From NCBI GenBank assembly GCA_023412475.1, contig JAEYNR010000057.1, positions 9,762 to 73,761 on the forward strand: a DNA stretch of 64,000 nucleotides, read 5' to 3'. The notes beneath the pieces were generated by a model. It ran no database searches, was not told the DNA's origin, and saw only the letters and a list, made by a program, of their open reading frames with translations. Both the position numbers and the translations under genes were made by a program. Numbering within the stretch: position 1 is the first letter of the stretch; every line of letters starts with the position of its first letter. Below are positions 43,793 through 51,991 of this stretch, in pieces. The stretch comes from Fibrobacterota bacterium. GTDB taxonomy: Bacteria; Fibrobacterota; Chitinivibrionia; Chitinivibrionales; Chitinispirillaceae.

Positions 43793-44308
43793 TCAACTGT
43801 TTAAAAAACGATCCCCATAATGTTTCCATACCTGCTCTTCATAGAATGTGGCATATTTTTCTGCGTAAAGTTCACCTCTGGAGGATGCTCTCTGGGAAGA
43901 ACTGCTGATACGATCAAAATGGTGCCCCAGCTCGTGAAGCAAGACATGAAGAAGTTGGAAAGCTTTTACAGAAGAGGGGTTAAATTTACACAGATAATTC
44001 TGGCCGATCTTTACGGTTTCAACATTGAGCCGCTTCAGCACCAATCTGTGCTCTGCATAATAATCTGAAGGAATACTGCGCCAGCAATCCTGCTCCCAGG
44101 CACTGATTGCCACCACCTCCCCATCATACCAGCCATCACACCCAGGCTCTGCTCTGGCCAGTAATATATAGTCTAAACCTTGGGTAATATCGGTCCACTG
44201 CGGAAGCAGCTCAATAAATGAGCGTACAACTTTTCTAGTAAGAAAATGGCGAAAACCTTTTCCCGGAGGCTCTCGCCTGATAAGAAGCTCCCGGTTTTTA
44301 GAAGAGAT
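43793..44308 (-). pseudogene. HELGHH metallopeptidase-like reading frame without a normal start codon
   Basis: The frame is open from 44320 down to the stop at 43793. It contains the zinc-binding HVLLHELGHHFD, typical of a small metallopeptidase-like family. Protein-like sequence (PPGKGFRHFLTRKVV, IELLPQWTDI, WYDGEVVAISAWEQD) continues upstream of the first usable start (GTG 44116), so a start there would lose about 60 conserved-looking residues. The only well-placed candidate is ATC at 44308, with AGAGGA 6 bases before it. Alternatively it is joined by frameshift to the 38-residue ORF that overlaps it. Functional, recoded or broken cannot be settled here. Confidence 0.6.
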
Positions 44309-44414
44309 ACTTTTTCCTCTTTACTGGTCTAATGGATTGTTGCTTAAAATTTCTTTTCACCACCATAATAAAATCAAAAAGCAACAGCCAGACCAGAAAA
44401 GAATCGCGAAGCAT
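44298..44414 (-). CDS. 38-residue hydrophobic mini-ORF overlapping the HELGHH frame
   Basis: ATG 44414 to TAA 44298: one hydrophobic helix (DSFLVWLLLFDFIMVV) then a basic tail (KRNFKQQSIRPVKRKKYLF). The end overlaps the start of the HELGHH frame, which is in the +1 frame, with an A5 run (AGGAAAAAG) where the two overlap. It could be a separate small membrane protein or the signal-anchor part of the metallopeptidase gene split by a frameshift. Confidence 0.45.
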   Translation of the reverse strand: MLRDSFLVWLLLFDFIMVVKRNFKQQSIRPVKRKKYLF

Positions 44415-44418
44415 TATT

Positions 44419-44553
44419 TCACATACCAGCGACTCTCAGTCTCTCTACAAGGTTTTTTCTGGTTAATTTTCTATAAAGCAACAGTTTCACATAACCGATA
44501 ACACTGTATATCGAACCAGCACCCACTGCCATTACCTTCACCACTCCACTCAT
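44419..44553 (-). CDS. 44-residue small membrane protein
   Basis: ATG 44553 follows AAAAAGGAGAG by five bases, a strong ribosome site. The protein has one hydrophobic stretch (VVKVMAVGAGSIYSVIGYVKLLLY) and a basic tail (RKLTRKNLVERLRVAGM). The next mini-ORF starts five bases after its stop. No family recognised; the tight packing with the next two frames suggests one transcript. Confidence 0.5.
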   Translation of the reverse strand: MSGVVKVMAVGAGSIYSVIGYVKLLLYRKLTRKNLVERLRVAGM

Positions 44554-44662
44554 ACCACTCTCCTTTTTTTTTCTTCATCATACAATTGATAACTGTATTC
44601 ATCAAGTTCTTTTTGCAGACCTGAGGAAATCAGTTTTTAGAAGTATAGCCGAAGAAGAGGAT

Positions 44663-46162
44663 TTAAAAACTTACCAGAGGAATCCTTCCCCTCTCAGGGT
44701 AACCCTCAATTATGGATGAGAGGATTTTTTTAAGCTGCAGGATCTCAACTTTCCCTTCAAACAACGCTTTTTTCGAAACAATCTCCTTTTGTATCTCCAA
44801 TGCAGCGGTAAATTCAGACATTTCCAGTGACCTCTCCAACTGAACATATATAGAAGGAAAACAGTTAGCCATAGAACTTACAAACCCTTTCGCACCCATT
44901 CTCATCGGCTCAACTATTTTACTGCTGCTTCCAATCAGATAACAGGGAGTAAAAGGGATCAATTCACACTGAGCAGAGGAATCTTTGATTGCACTGTGAG
45001 CAACCTGAGTAAGTACCTCGGAAGTAACAGGGTTACCTGTATGTTTAGGAAAATTGTATAAAACCATAGGCACTTGACATATCTCAGCGACAGATTTAAA
45101 ATACTGCACAAGTCCACTCTTTGGTGCACCGGAAAAGTAGTAAGGCGGAAGTACCATTATTACATCAGCTCCATGACGTACCGCTTTTTGTACCAGCTTA
45201 ACAGTTGAGCCCAGACTTTCGGTTCCTGCCTGAAACATAACCATCCCGGGAAAGTGTTCTCTGACTATATCAAGCAGCTCTATTCGCTCATCGTAACCAA
45301 GTGAGAAAAATTCGCCTGTAGTACCACTAACCAAAACTCTGCAGACCCCATTTGCATAAAGCCATTTCAAATGATCGATGAGGGCTTTTCTGCAGATCGT
45401 CTCATCTTCGTTAAAAGGAGTTGGCAGAGGTACAATTAACCCTTCAATTACCGTCTGCTTCATTTGGCCTATAATAGCTTCAAAAAGATACATATACCTA
45501 TTGTCAATTGATTCCAGAACCAGATTGTAATCATCATCACAATAGATATGCACATCAGCCCGGCTTTTAGTCCCGGCCCCGTACTGCTCGAACTCCTGGA
45601 TATTACTTTTAAGAAAATTAGTGATAGCTTTCTCACAGGAATGTCCTCGTTCGACCATATCACGTCCCAGACGGGTTTTAAGCTGGGTCTTGAGATCAGA
45701 ATCGATAAAGATTGAGAAATCAAACAGTTCTCTGAAATGTTCAAAGGTCGCAATCTCCCCCTCAATTATGTTAAAACGAACTGGATTGTATTGGATTGTG
45801 TCTGGATACTCTCCAGTTTCCAAGTCATATAGAGGAGCTTCAATTGAATTTCCAGCACGCAGCTCTTTAATATGTTCAATTGCCAGATCAATCCTGTTGG
45901 CTTGTGGATGAGGACCCCACAATCCCAATTCTGCTCTTTGTTTACGTGTTTTCTTATAATTATCCAGGGTTAATATTGCTGCCTCTGGAAGCAATGAGGC
46001 CAGCTTTGCTGAAAAGGTGGTTTTTGCGCAGCCACCAGGGCCTCCCACTGAGATAAAAATCTTCCCTGAACGATCTTTAAACAGGTTGGTTATTGCCGCA
46101 GCTATCACTTTTTCTGGTCTGGAAAATGTATTTATAGGGTTATGAGTTTTATTATCAATCAT
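44663..46162 (-). CDS. Fusion: uridine-kinase-like P-loop domain plus DapA-family aldolase
   Basis: 499-residue protein. Residues 1-225 resemble the phosphoribulokinase/uridine-kinase family: a P-loop (GGPGGCAKTTF, 40-50, with Ala46 where Gly is usual), LDNYKK, and DLKTQLKTRLGRDMVERGHS. Residues 234-499 are a full dihydrodipicolinate-synthase/N-acetylneuraminate-lyase TIM barrel: TTGEFFSL (281-288), Tyr369 in LYNFPKHTGNP, and Schiff-base Lys393 in SAIKDSSA. The aldolase active site is intact. The substrate is unknown; the DapA superfamily includes DHDP synthase, NAL, KDG aldolase and others. Met234 could once have been a separate start, but the frame is continuous. Confidence 0.82.
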   Translation of the reverse strand: MIDNKTHNPINTFSRPEKVIAAAITNLFKDRSGKIFISVGGPGGCAKTTFSAKLASLLPEAAILTLDNYKKTRKQRAELGLWGPHPQANRIDLAIEHIKELRAGNSIEAPLYDLETGEYPDTIQYNPVRFNIIEGEIATFEHFRELFDFSIFIDSDLKTQLKTRLGRDMVERGHSCEKAITNFLKSNIQEFEQYGAGTKSRADVHIYCDDDYNLVLESIDNRYMYLFEAIIGQMKQTVIEGLIVPLPTPFNEDETICRKALIDHLKWLYANGVCRVLVSGTTGEFFSLGYDERIELLDIVREHFPGMVMFQAGTESLGSTVKLVQKAVRHGADVIMVLPPYYFSGAPKSGLVQYFKSVAEICQVPMVLYNFPKHTGNPVTSEVLTQVAHSAIKDSSAQCELIPFTPCYLIGSSSKIVEPMRMGAKGFVSSMANCFPSIYVQLERSLEMSEFTAALEIQKEIVSKKALFEGKVEILQLKKILSSIIEGYPERGRIPLVSF

Positions 46163-46554
46163 TTTTGTTATCTCTTTCTCTTAAGCCAAATACAGTAACT
46201 GTTTTTATGGAGCGAATAAATTTGCTGGTGTTAATACTGTCTTTTTAAGGGCAGATTCAGTTTAGTCAAATACTAACGCCACAAGCGGTAGCTTGATTGA
46301 GCGGCAAAGCCGCGAAAGCAAGAAGGCACGACAGTGCCTTTACGAGACATCTGGCTCCACTGGATTAGCCAGTGGTTTCCTGAAAGCCAGAAATGATAAA
46401 AGTACATTGATGAAAAAACCTGGTCAAGTAAGGTCAGAAGGCTGAAAACAGGATGATTATTCAGGGGGATTAAGAGAGGATGGTGCGGGTGCTTTCTCAG
46501 CGAAGCGAAAAAGAACAATATCAAGATTTCTTATAAAGCAGATGCTTATTATTG
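46163..46554. repeat. Hairpin-rich, gene-free stretch with a dispersed repeat copy
   Basis: About 390 bases without a gene. It holds several short perfect hairpins: GCGGC-AAA-GCCGC (from 46300), AAGGCAC-GACA-GTGCCTT (46323-46340) and CCACTGG-ATTAG-CCAGTGG. The last lies inside a 49-base repeat found again at 62292-62340. Base composition is richer in G+C than its surroundings. It looks like REP/MITE-type debris; no transposase is nearby. Confidence 0.55.
46348..46396 (+). repeat. 49-bp dispersed repeat, copy 1
   Basis: Matches the reverse complement of 62292-62340 at 47 of 49 positions by direct comparison. The core is the hairpin CCACTGG-ATTAG-CCAGTGG followed by TGAAAGCCAGAAATGA. It lies upstream (plus sense) of a PIN toxin-antitoxin pair. 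Confidence 0.9.
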
Positions 46555-46582
46555 CACCCGAAAGGGCAACCCTTAGCGGGTG
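46555..46582. terminator. Strong hairpin after the antitoxin gene
   Basis: CACCCG (46555-46560) pairs with CGGGTG (46577-46582), and inside it AAGGG pairs with CCCTT around CAA. It begins 12 bases after the minus-strand antitoxin stop. No U-run follows on either strand, so it may be a transcript-stabilising hairpin or factor-assisted terminator. Confidence 0.5.
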
Positions 46583-46593
46583 TTATAAATGGT

Positions 46594-46755
46594 TCAACTG
46601 TTGTACTCGGGAGGTTTTTCATTAACATTTAGTATGGCAGCAGCTTTTTTCTGATAGAATTGCTCTCTTTCCTCGGTAGATTTTGCTTTCATTTTTTCCC
46701 GGTTTCTGTCCCGGATTTCGCGGGTCATTTTTACTGAATCAAAGTTCTTTTCCAT
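46594..46755 (-). CDS. Antitoxin-like small protein, partner of the PIN toxin
   Basis: 53-residue, highly charged protein (MEKNFDSVKMTREIRDRNRE...TEEREQFYQKKAA) too short for many gene finders. It resembles the small proteins found next to PIN toxins that share a K-x-FDSVxMxRxIRD start and an EERxxFYxK middle. ATG 46755 overlaps the PIN gene's end by 17 bases. Unusually, toxin comes first and antitoxin second on the transcript. Confidence 0.72.
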   Translation of the reverse strand: MEKNFDSVKMTREIRDRNREKMKAKSTEEREQFYQKKAAAILNVNEKPPEYNS

Positions 46756-47209
46756 AGTTAGTTACCTCTCGTGGGGAGAATATTTCAATTGTTTTGTAAC
46801 CATTTTCTATGTTGACAGCATTAAAGAGCCGTATTTTGTCGTATCTGACTATGTGCTTAAAGTTCCAGCTCACAAGCATATCGACACAGGCTATGGTTGC
46901 CAGTGCAATATGATTCATATCATCTACGAATCGTTGAGATAAGATATTGTGCTGTAGATATGAATTGAGCAAACAGTTACTTTTGCCGTTTTTGTTTATG
47001 ACCTCGATATTGCAGCCTAACAACTGCCGGTATTTTTCTTTTACCATCTCTGGTGCATCGGCTATTTCGGCAGCCACCAGAAATGAGGTTACCGCTTTGA
47101 TTTTTTCATTTCTCAGATCCTCAAAGAGTGCATTTGACCATACCATGAATTCATTATCGAAACAACCTCCTATCACCGAAGTGTCCAGGTAAACTCTTGG
47201 TATTTTCAT
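46739..47209 (-). CDS. PIN-domain toxin-like ribonuclease
   Basis: 156-residue PIN protein. Acidic residues of the active site: Asp9 in VYLDTSVIGG, Glu in VAAEIADA, and Asp residues in FVDDMNHIALATIACVDMLVSWN. VapC-like enzymes cleave RNA. It overlaps the small antitoxin-like gene downstream, and a perfect 15-bp palindrome lies 40 bases upstream of its start. The patch around it has repeats and a decayed transporter gene, typical of an accessory site. Confidence 0.82.
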   Translation of the reverse strand: MKIPRVYLDTSVIGGCFDNEFMVWSNALFEDLRNEKIKAVTSFLVAAEIADAPEMVKEKYRQLLGCNIEVINKNGKSNCLLNSYLQHNILSQRFVDDMNHIALATIACVDMLVSWNFKHIVRYDKIRLFNAVNIENGYKTIEIFSPREVTNYGKEL

Positions 47210-47248
47210 TTTTTAAGTCGCAGGTTGAGTTTGAGAAAAAGGTTTTTA

Positions 47249-47281
47249 TTATACTGATAAAAAAGGTTTTTATCAGTATAA
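47249..47281. promoter_or_regulatory. Perfect 15-bp inverted repeat upstream of the PIN gene
   Basis: TTATACTGATAAAAA (47249-47263) and its exact inverse (47267-47281) are separated by three bases. It sits 40 bases upstream of the minus-strand PIN start, where an autoregulatory operator would be expected. It might instead be a terminator for the PIN or MFS side, since each arm carries a T/A5 run. Confidence 0.5.
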
Positions 47282-47383
47282 GCAAAAGCCTGCAAAAAAA
47301 GTACCAGCCCTTTAAATCACATTGCAATTACCCCTGAGAGACTTTATTTTTAAAGCCTCAAAATTTGGAAGGTCTACTTTTTT

Positions 47384-47879
47384 ATGAAAACGGGAATTTC
47401 CTTTAGGCTCAAATCTATTCATCCAGACATTCTTCTTTTTCTTGGCGCCTGCTGTTTCTGGGGTTTTTCCACTTCGGTTGGAGATGCCATATTCAACAAT
47501 TTCCTTAACGAATCCTTTCAGATGAGTAACCTAAAGCGTTCGCTTCTGGAAGTTCCCAGAGAGTTGCCCGGATTAAGTGTTGTTTTTATTTCCGCACTCT
47601 TTTTTTTCCTCTGCAGCAGAAGGCTTGCTGCTCTGGCGATGCTTTTCACATGTAACCCCTACCCTTCAGATGTCAGTGAGTCTGGATCATGTTTTTTCTA
47701 TCTCCGGTGCACTTCTATGCGGTTTAATTTGGAAAAAATGGGGCTATCAGTATGTGTTTCTTTTCGCTGCCCTTATCGCAGTAATCAATTTTTTCTCTGC
47801 ACTGCGAATCAAAACCGGCTTAAAAGAAGCTACTGAAACAGGAAAAGCACCAAAACTGCAACCTGCTGAATTACAATAG
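47384..47879 (+). pseudogene. Decayed MFS transporter gene
   Basis: The first frame (from ATG 47384) encodes an MFS-like N-terminus with two hydrophobic segments (LLFLGACCFWGFS; LSVVFISALFFFL). The reading then jumps to another frame, in which FSISGALLCGLIWKKWGYQYVFLFAALIAV, the last two helices of an MFS protein, runs to the stop at 47879. About ten of twelve helices are missing, so a large internal deletion plus frameshift has destroyed the gene. Confidence 0.75.
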
Positions 47880-47984
47880 CTTTTTCATGGAATACTATTG
47901 TAATTGTTTCAATATCCTTCCTCCCAAACCGTATCCTTTTTGTTAACTATTCACCCACTAATTTGAAAAACAAGGATACAACCT

Positions 47985-48128
47985 ATGCCAAGAAAGCTTT
48001 TTAATAAGCTATTGAAACCGATTGTATATCTTATAATCATTCTTTTCCTTGTAAGCACTGTAGCACCGACAGTTGCTTCGCTTTTCCCTTCAGAACCAAA
48101 AATTGTTTCCTCCAACTATCTGAATTAA
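47985..48128 (+). CDS. 47-residue signal-peptide-like small protein
   Basis: ATG 47985 lies after CAAGGATACAACCT. The sequence is basic then strongly hydrophobic (PIVYLIIILFLVSTVAPTVASLF) with a short tail. It may be a small exported or single-span membrane protein, or the 5' end of a broken gene, since further hydrophobic coding-like sequence follows in another frame at 48161-48268. Confidence 0.4.
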   Translation: MPRKLFNKLLKPIVYLIIILFLVSTVAPTVASLFPSEPKIVSSNYLN

Positions 48129-48580
48129 TCTGTCAGGCAAATCGATGATTTAGCCCACTATTGATTACGCCGGGAATCGGAATGGTGATCTTGGTTTTCG
48201 CTTACTTTCAAATTGGAGTTTTACTCCAATACTCTAAACTCAAAAACAGGATTGCCTACAAGGTTTAATTCTGCGCGCAAAGATAAAAGACTGGCATCTG
48301 CGGAACCAGTGTTTAAAAAAAGACCTGGAGATAGAAGAAGCCTTTGACCAAAAAAGGGGATATTTCAATGACTCCATAATTTAATTTTATCCCTTAGCCT
48401 TTAACCGGGTGAGCAATCTGTTCATTTTTACAGTCCTCAACAGTTTTCAGAATATGGATTTTCATGTTTTTGATGCCTTCACACATTCCGATGCCATTTC
48501 TGTTTAACTCCCTTTGTGACCTCACATACAGATAACTCACTTAAACCCGGGCAGACACAGTAATCTTTGCGGGGAAATGA
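48129..48580. other. Gene-free stretch with a possible gene remnant
   Basis: 450 bases before the opp operon. At 48161-48268 a frame reading ITPGIGMVILVFAYFQIGVL and then LQYSKLKNRIAYKV looks like a membrane-protein fragment without a ribosome site. The remainder is AT-rich and must contain the opp promoter. No RNA gene seen. Confidence 0.4.
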
Positions 48581-50194
48581 ATGAAAAAACTCGTTAGTTT
48601 TGCCTTATTTGTACTATTACCGGCTTTTCTCTTTGTGCATTGCGGTTCAAAAAACTCGAAAGTTGAAGATGGGATAAAAAGTGGAACATTACATTTTGGA
48701 AATCAAACCGAACCCCAGGATCTCGATCCTCATATAGTAACCGGAGTTCCAGAGTTTCACATCCTTCAATCTCTGCTTGAAGGACTGGTGATTCCAGACC
48801 CTGTGAATCTACACCCGCTCCCGGGTGCTGCCCGCTCCTGGGAAGTATCAGAAGACAACCTTAACTGGACATTTCATCTCCGAAGCAATGGACGCTGGTC
48901 TAATGGTGACACAGTTAAAGCATCCGATTTTGTCTTTTCCTTTCAAAGAATCCTCTCCCCTGCCCTTGCTGCCGAATACGCATATATGTTGTATTGTATC
49001 GATAACGCCGAAGACTATAACAAGTCTAAAATTGAAGACTTCTCAAAGGTGGGTGTTAAAGCAGTCGATGACAGTACACTAATGATAAAGCTTGGAAAAC
49101 CAACTCCGTATTTTCTCTCTCTCATAATGCACCATTCCTGGTATCCGGTTCATCCGCCAACCATCCTTAAGCACGGTAAGATCGATACCAGAGGAACCAA
49201 GTGGACACGGGCAGAAAATTTTGTGGGAAACGGTCAATTTACTCTCACCACCTGGCAGATAAATAGAACTATAACGGTTCGTAAAAATAAACTCTACTGG
49301 GATGCAGACAATGTGTCCCTGAATGAGATTAACTTCTATCCAATCGAAAATATTCTCACAGAAGAACGCTCGTTTCGTACAGGACAACTGCACGTCACCA
49401 CCGGACTTCCTCCACAGAAAATCGACTGGTATAAAGCAAATAAACCCGATGAGCTTCGCATAGATCCATATCTGGGCACATATTACTATCTGATAAATGT
49501 GAACCGTACACCCCTGGACAATAAAAAACTCAGAAAAGCGCTTGCTCTGGCAATAAACAGAGATGAACTAACAAAACATGTCACCAGAGGCGGGCAAATT
49601 CCCGCAGGATGTTTCACTCCTTATAATACTGCAGGGTACAGTTACGATACAGTGATGCGCTTTGATCCAGCAGAAGCCAAACGATTGCTTGTGGAAGCCA
49701 GTTTCGGTGAAAAGAACCCTGTTCCAACCCTTTCTCTTTTATATAACACTTCTGAATCTCACCATACTATCGCGCAGGCTATCCAGCAGATGTGGAAAGA
49801 ACATCTTGGAATAGATATCACCCTGATAAACCAGGAATGGAAAGTCTATCTGTCTTCAACTAACAGTAAAGACTACGAAATTGCCCGGATGGGATGGATC
49901 AGTGATTATAATGACCCTAACTCATTTCTTGACCTCTGGGTAACCGGCAGTGGCAACAACCGCACAGGATGGTCAAACCCGGCTTACGACAGTCTCATCA
50001 ATGCCGCTTCCATGGTATCGGATCAGTCAATACGTTATGAGTACTTCAGAAAAGCGGAATCTGTTCTGATGGATGAACTCCCGATAATTCCAATCTATTT
50101 TTATACTAATGTATATCTCTTGCACCCTTCAGTTAAGGGGTGGCATCCTAATATTCTCAACATTCACAACTATAAATTTATCAGCCTGGAATAG
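48581..50194 (+). CDS. oppA: Oligopeptide ABC transporter substrate-binding lipoprotein
   Basis: 537-residue family-5 extracellular solute-binding protein. Type II signal (LVSFALFVLLPAFLFVHC) with the lipidated Cys at the end. The body has the OppA pattern: GNQTEPQDLDPHIVTG, SWEVSEDNLNWTFHLRSNGRWSNGD split by a hinge, YYLINVNRTPLDNKKLRKAL, and a C-terminal ELPIIPIYFYTN. Start ATG 48581 has GCGGGGAAATGA upstream. Binds peptides and hands them to OppBC. First gene of the operon. Confidence 0.93.
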   Translation: MKKLVSFALFVLLPAFLFVHCGSKNSKVEDGIKSGTLHFGNQTEPQDLDPHIVTGVPEFHILQSLLEGLVIPDPVNLHPLPGAARSWEVSEDNLNWTFHLRSNGRWSNGDTVKASDFVFSFQRILSPALAAEYAYMLYCIDNAEDYNKSKIEDFSKVGVKAVDDSTLMIKLGKPTPYFLSLIMHHSWYPVHPPTILKHGKIDTRGTKWTRAENFVGNGQFTLTTWQINRTITVRKNKLYWDADNVSLNEINFYPIENILTEERSFRTGQLHVTTGLPPQKIDWYKANKPDELRIDPYLGTYYYLINVNRTPLDNKKLRKALALAINRDELTKHVTRGGQIPAGCFTPYNTAGYSYDTVMRFDPAEAKRLLVEASFGEKNPVPTLSLLYNTSESHHTIAQAIQQMWKEHLGIDITLINQEWKVYLSSTNSKDYEIARMGWISDYNDPNSFLDLWVTGSGNNRTGWSNPAYDSLINAASMVSDQSIRYEYFRKAESVLMDELPIIPIYFYTNVYLLHPSVKGWHPNILNIHNYKFISLE

Positions 50195-50195
50195 T

Positions 50196-51122
50196 ATGAT
50201 CCGTTTTATAGCCAAACGAATCTTTCTGGAAACAATACCTGCACTGCTTGTGATTGCCACAATCACTTTCTTTCTTATTCGTCTGGCTCCGGGTGGACCT
50301 TTCAGCACAGAGAAAAGCATCTCAGCGGAAGTATTAGGACAACTAAACTCCCATTATGGACTGGACAAACCACTTCTTACCCAGTACTTTCTTTATATCT
50401 CCAGGATGCTCACCATAGATTTTGGACCATCATTTAAATATCCCGGCCGCACAGTAACCGAACTTATTGCAGAGTCCTTTCCGGTGTCACTGGAGCTGGG
50501 CTTGTATGCTCTTATCATAGCTTTGGTACTGGGGATTCTCTCAGGAATGGTTGCAGCATCGAAACCCTCCTCTCTTCGAGACTATCTGACTATGACTATA
50601 AGCATGACCGGAATCTGTATCCCATCGTTTGTGTTAGGTCCTCTGCTGGTGCTTATTTTCAGTTTGAAGCTGGGATTATTTAATGTATCTGGATGGTATT
50701 CACCATCGGACCGGATTCTTCCTGCACTTAGCTTAGGGATGGTATATGTGGCTTATATCTCCAGGTTGACCCGCGGAAGTCTTCTGGAAACAATGGTTCA
50801 GGATTATATAAGAACTGCACGGGCTAAAGGTCTTTCCGAAAAGATCATTATCTTCCGTCATGCACTGCGCGGAGCAATTCTTCCGGTGCTCTCATTTCTG
50901 GGCCCTGCCGCTGCCGGACTTATCACCGGTTCATTTGTAATAGAGACCATCTTTTCGATTCCTGGACTTGGAAGATTTTTTGTTACTGCTGCCTTTAATC
51001 GCGATTACACCATGATAATGGGTACAGTGGTTTTCTATGCCCTGATAATGATAATTTTCAACACCATTGTAGATATCCTTATAGCTTTACTTAATCCCCG
51101 CCTGCGGAGCACTTTAAAATGA
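50196..51122 (+). CDS. oppB: Oligopeptide ABC transporter permease OppB
   Basis: 308-residue inner-membrane permease. N-terminus IRFIAKRIFLETIPALLVIATITFFLIRLAPGGPF and the EAA-loop region TARAKGLSEKIIIFRHALRGAILPVL are diagnostic. Six hydrophobic segments. Start ATG 50196 directly follows the oppA stop (TAGTATG). Pairs with OppC. Confidence 0.93.
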   Translation: MIRFIAKRIFLETIPALLVIATITFFLIRLAPGGPFSTEKSISAEVLGQLNSHYGLDKPLLTQYFLYISRMLTIDFGPSFKYPGRTVTELIAESFPVSLELGLYALIIALVLGILSGMVAASKPSSLRDYLTMTISMTGICIPSFVLGPLLVLIFSLKLGLFNVSGWYSPSDRILPALSLGMVYVAYISRLTRGSLLETMVQDYIRTARAKGLSEKIIIFRHALRGAILPVLSFLGPAAAGLITGSFVIETIFSIPGLGRFFVTAAFNRDYTMIMGTVVFYALIMIIFNTIVDILIALLNPRLRSTLK

Positions 51123-51988
51123 AATTAAAATCTACACTCGCAGGAAATTCACTTTTACGTGAAGGTATGCAGAGATTTCTTCGCAACCGTCTTGCTGTAA
51201 CCGGGCTGATCTTTCTTTTCACCATGATTATTCTTTGTATTGCAGCACCACTATTGACCTCCTACAGCTATGAAAGCCAGAAACTCTCCTCTGGAGCTAC
51301 TCCTCCCGGTGCTTCTCATCTGATGGGAACCGATGTCCTTGGAAGAGACCTCTTTACCAGAGTACTGTATGGAGGAAGAGTCTCCTTTTCTGTTGGACTC
51401 TGTGCAACTCTGGTATCGGTTGTAATTGGTGTATGCTGGGGTGCAGTGGCCGGATGGTGTGGCGGTAGAGTAGACAGCATAATGATGCGCATAGTGGATA
51501 TTGCCTATGCGTTTCCTTTTACAATATTTGTGATAATTCTCATGGTGTTTTTCCAAAGAAGTCTTCTGCTTTTATTTATGGCCATAGGTGCAGTAGAGTG
51601 GCTGACTATGGCCCGCATTGTACGTGGTCAGGTCATGGCTTTACGTCACCAGGAATTTATCGATGCAGCAATCGGACTTGGCCTGAGTCATCCCAAAATT
51701 TTACTCCGGCACGTTTTACCCAACATTACCGGACCGGTGATAGTCTATGCTACTCTTACCATTCCGGCAATTATGCTTTTAGAAGCTTTCTTAAGTTTCT
51801 TAGGCCTGGGAGTGCAACCACCGGCAAGTTCATGGGGAATATTGATACGTGAGGGAACCGAGGCTATGGAAGAGTATCCCTGGCTTCTTCTGTTCCCTGG
51901 AGCGATTCTCTCCCTCACTCTTTTTTCTCTCAATTTTATCGGCGATGGATTGCGGGATGCACTCGATCCGAAATCATCGAGGGAGTAG
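51119..51988 (+). CDS. oppC: Oligopeptide ABC transporter permease OppC
   Basis: 289-residue permease partner of OppB. N-terminal OppC-type segment (MQRFLRNRLAVTGLIFLFTM), MGTDVLGRDLFTRVLYGGRVS, and an EAA loop in DAAIGLGLSHPKILLRHVLP, then EAFLSFLGLGVQPPASSWG. ATGA overlap with oppB. Confidence 0.93.
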   Translation: MKLKSTLAGNSLLREGMQRFLRNRLAVTGLIFLFTMIILCIAAPLLTSYSYESQKLSSGATPPGASHLMGTDVLGRDLFTRVLYGGRVSFSVGLCATLVSVVIGVCWGAVAGWCGGRVDSIMMRIVDIAYAFPFTIFVIILMVFFQRSLLLLFMAIGAVEWLTMARIVRGQVMALRHQEFIDAAIGLGLSHPKILLRHVLPNITGPVIVYATLTIPAIMLLEAFLSFLGLGVQPPASSWGILIREGTEAMEEYPWLLLFPGAILSLTLFSLNFIGDGLRDALDPKSSRE

Positions 51989-51991
51989 ATA

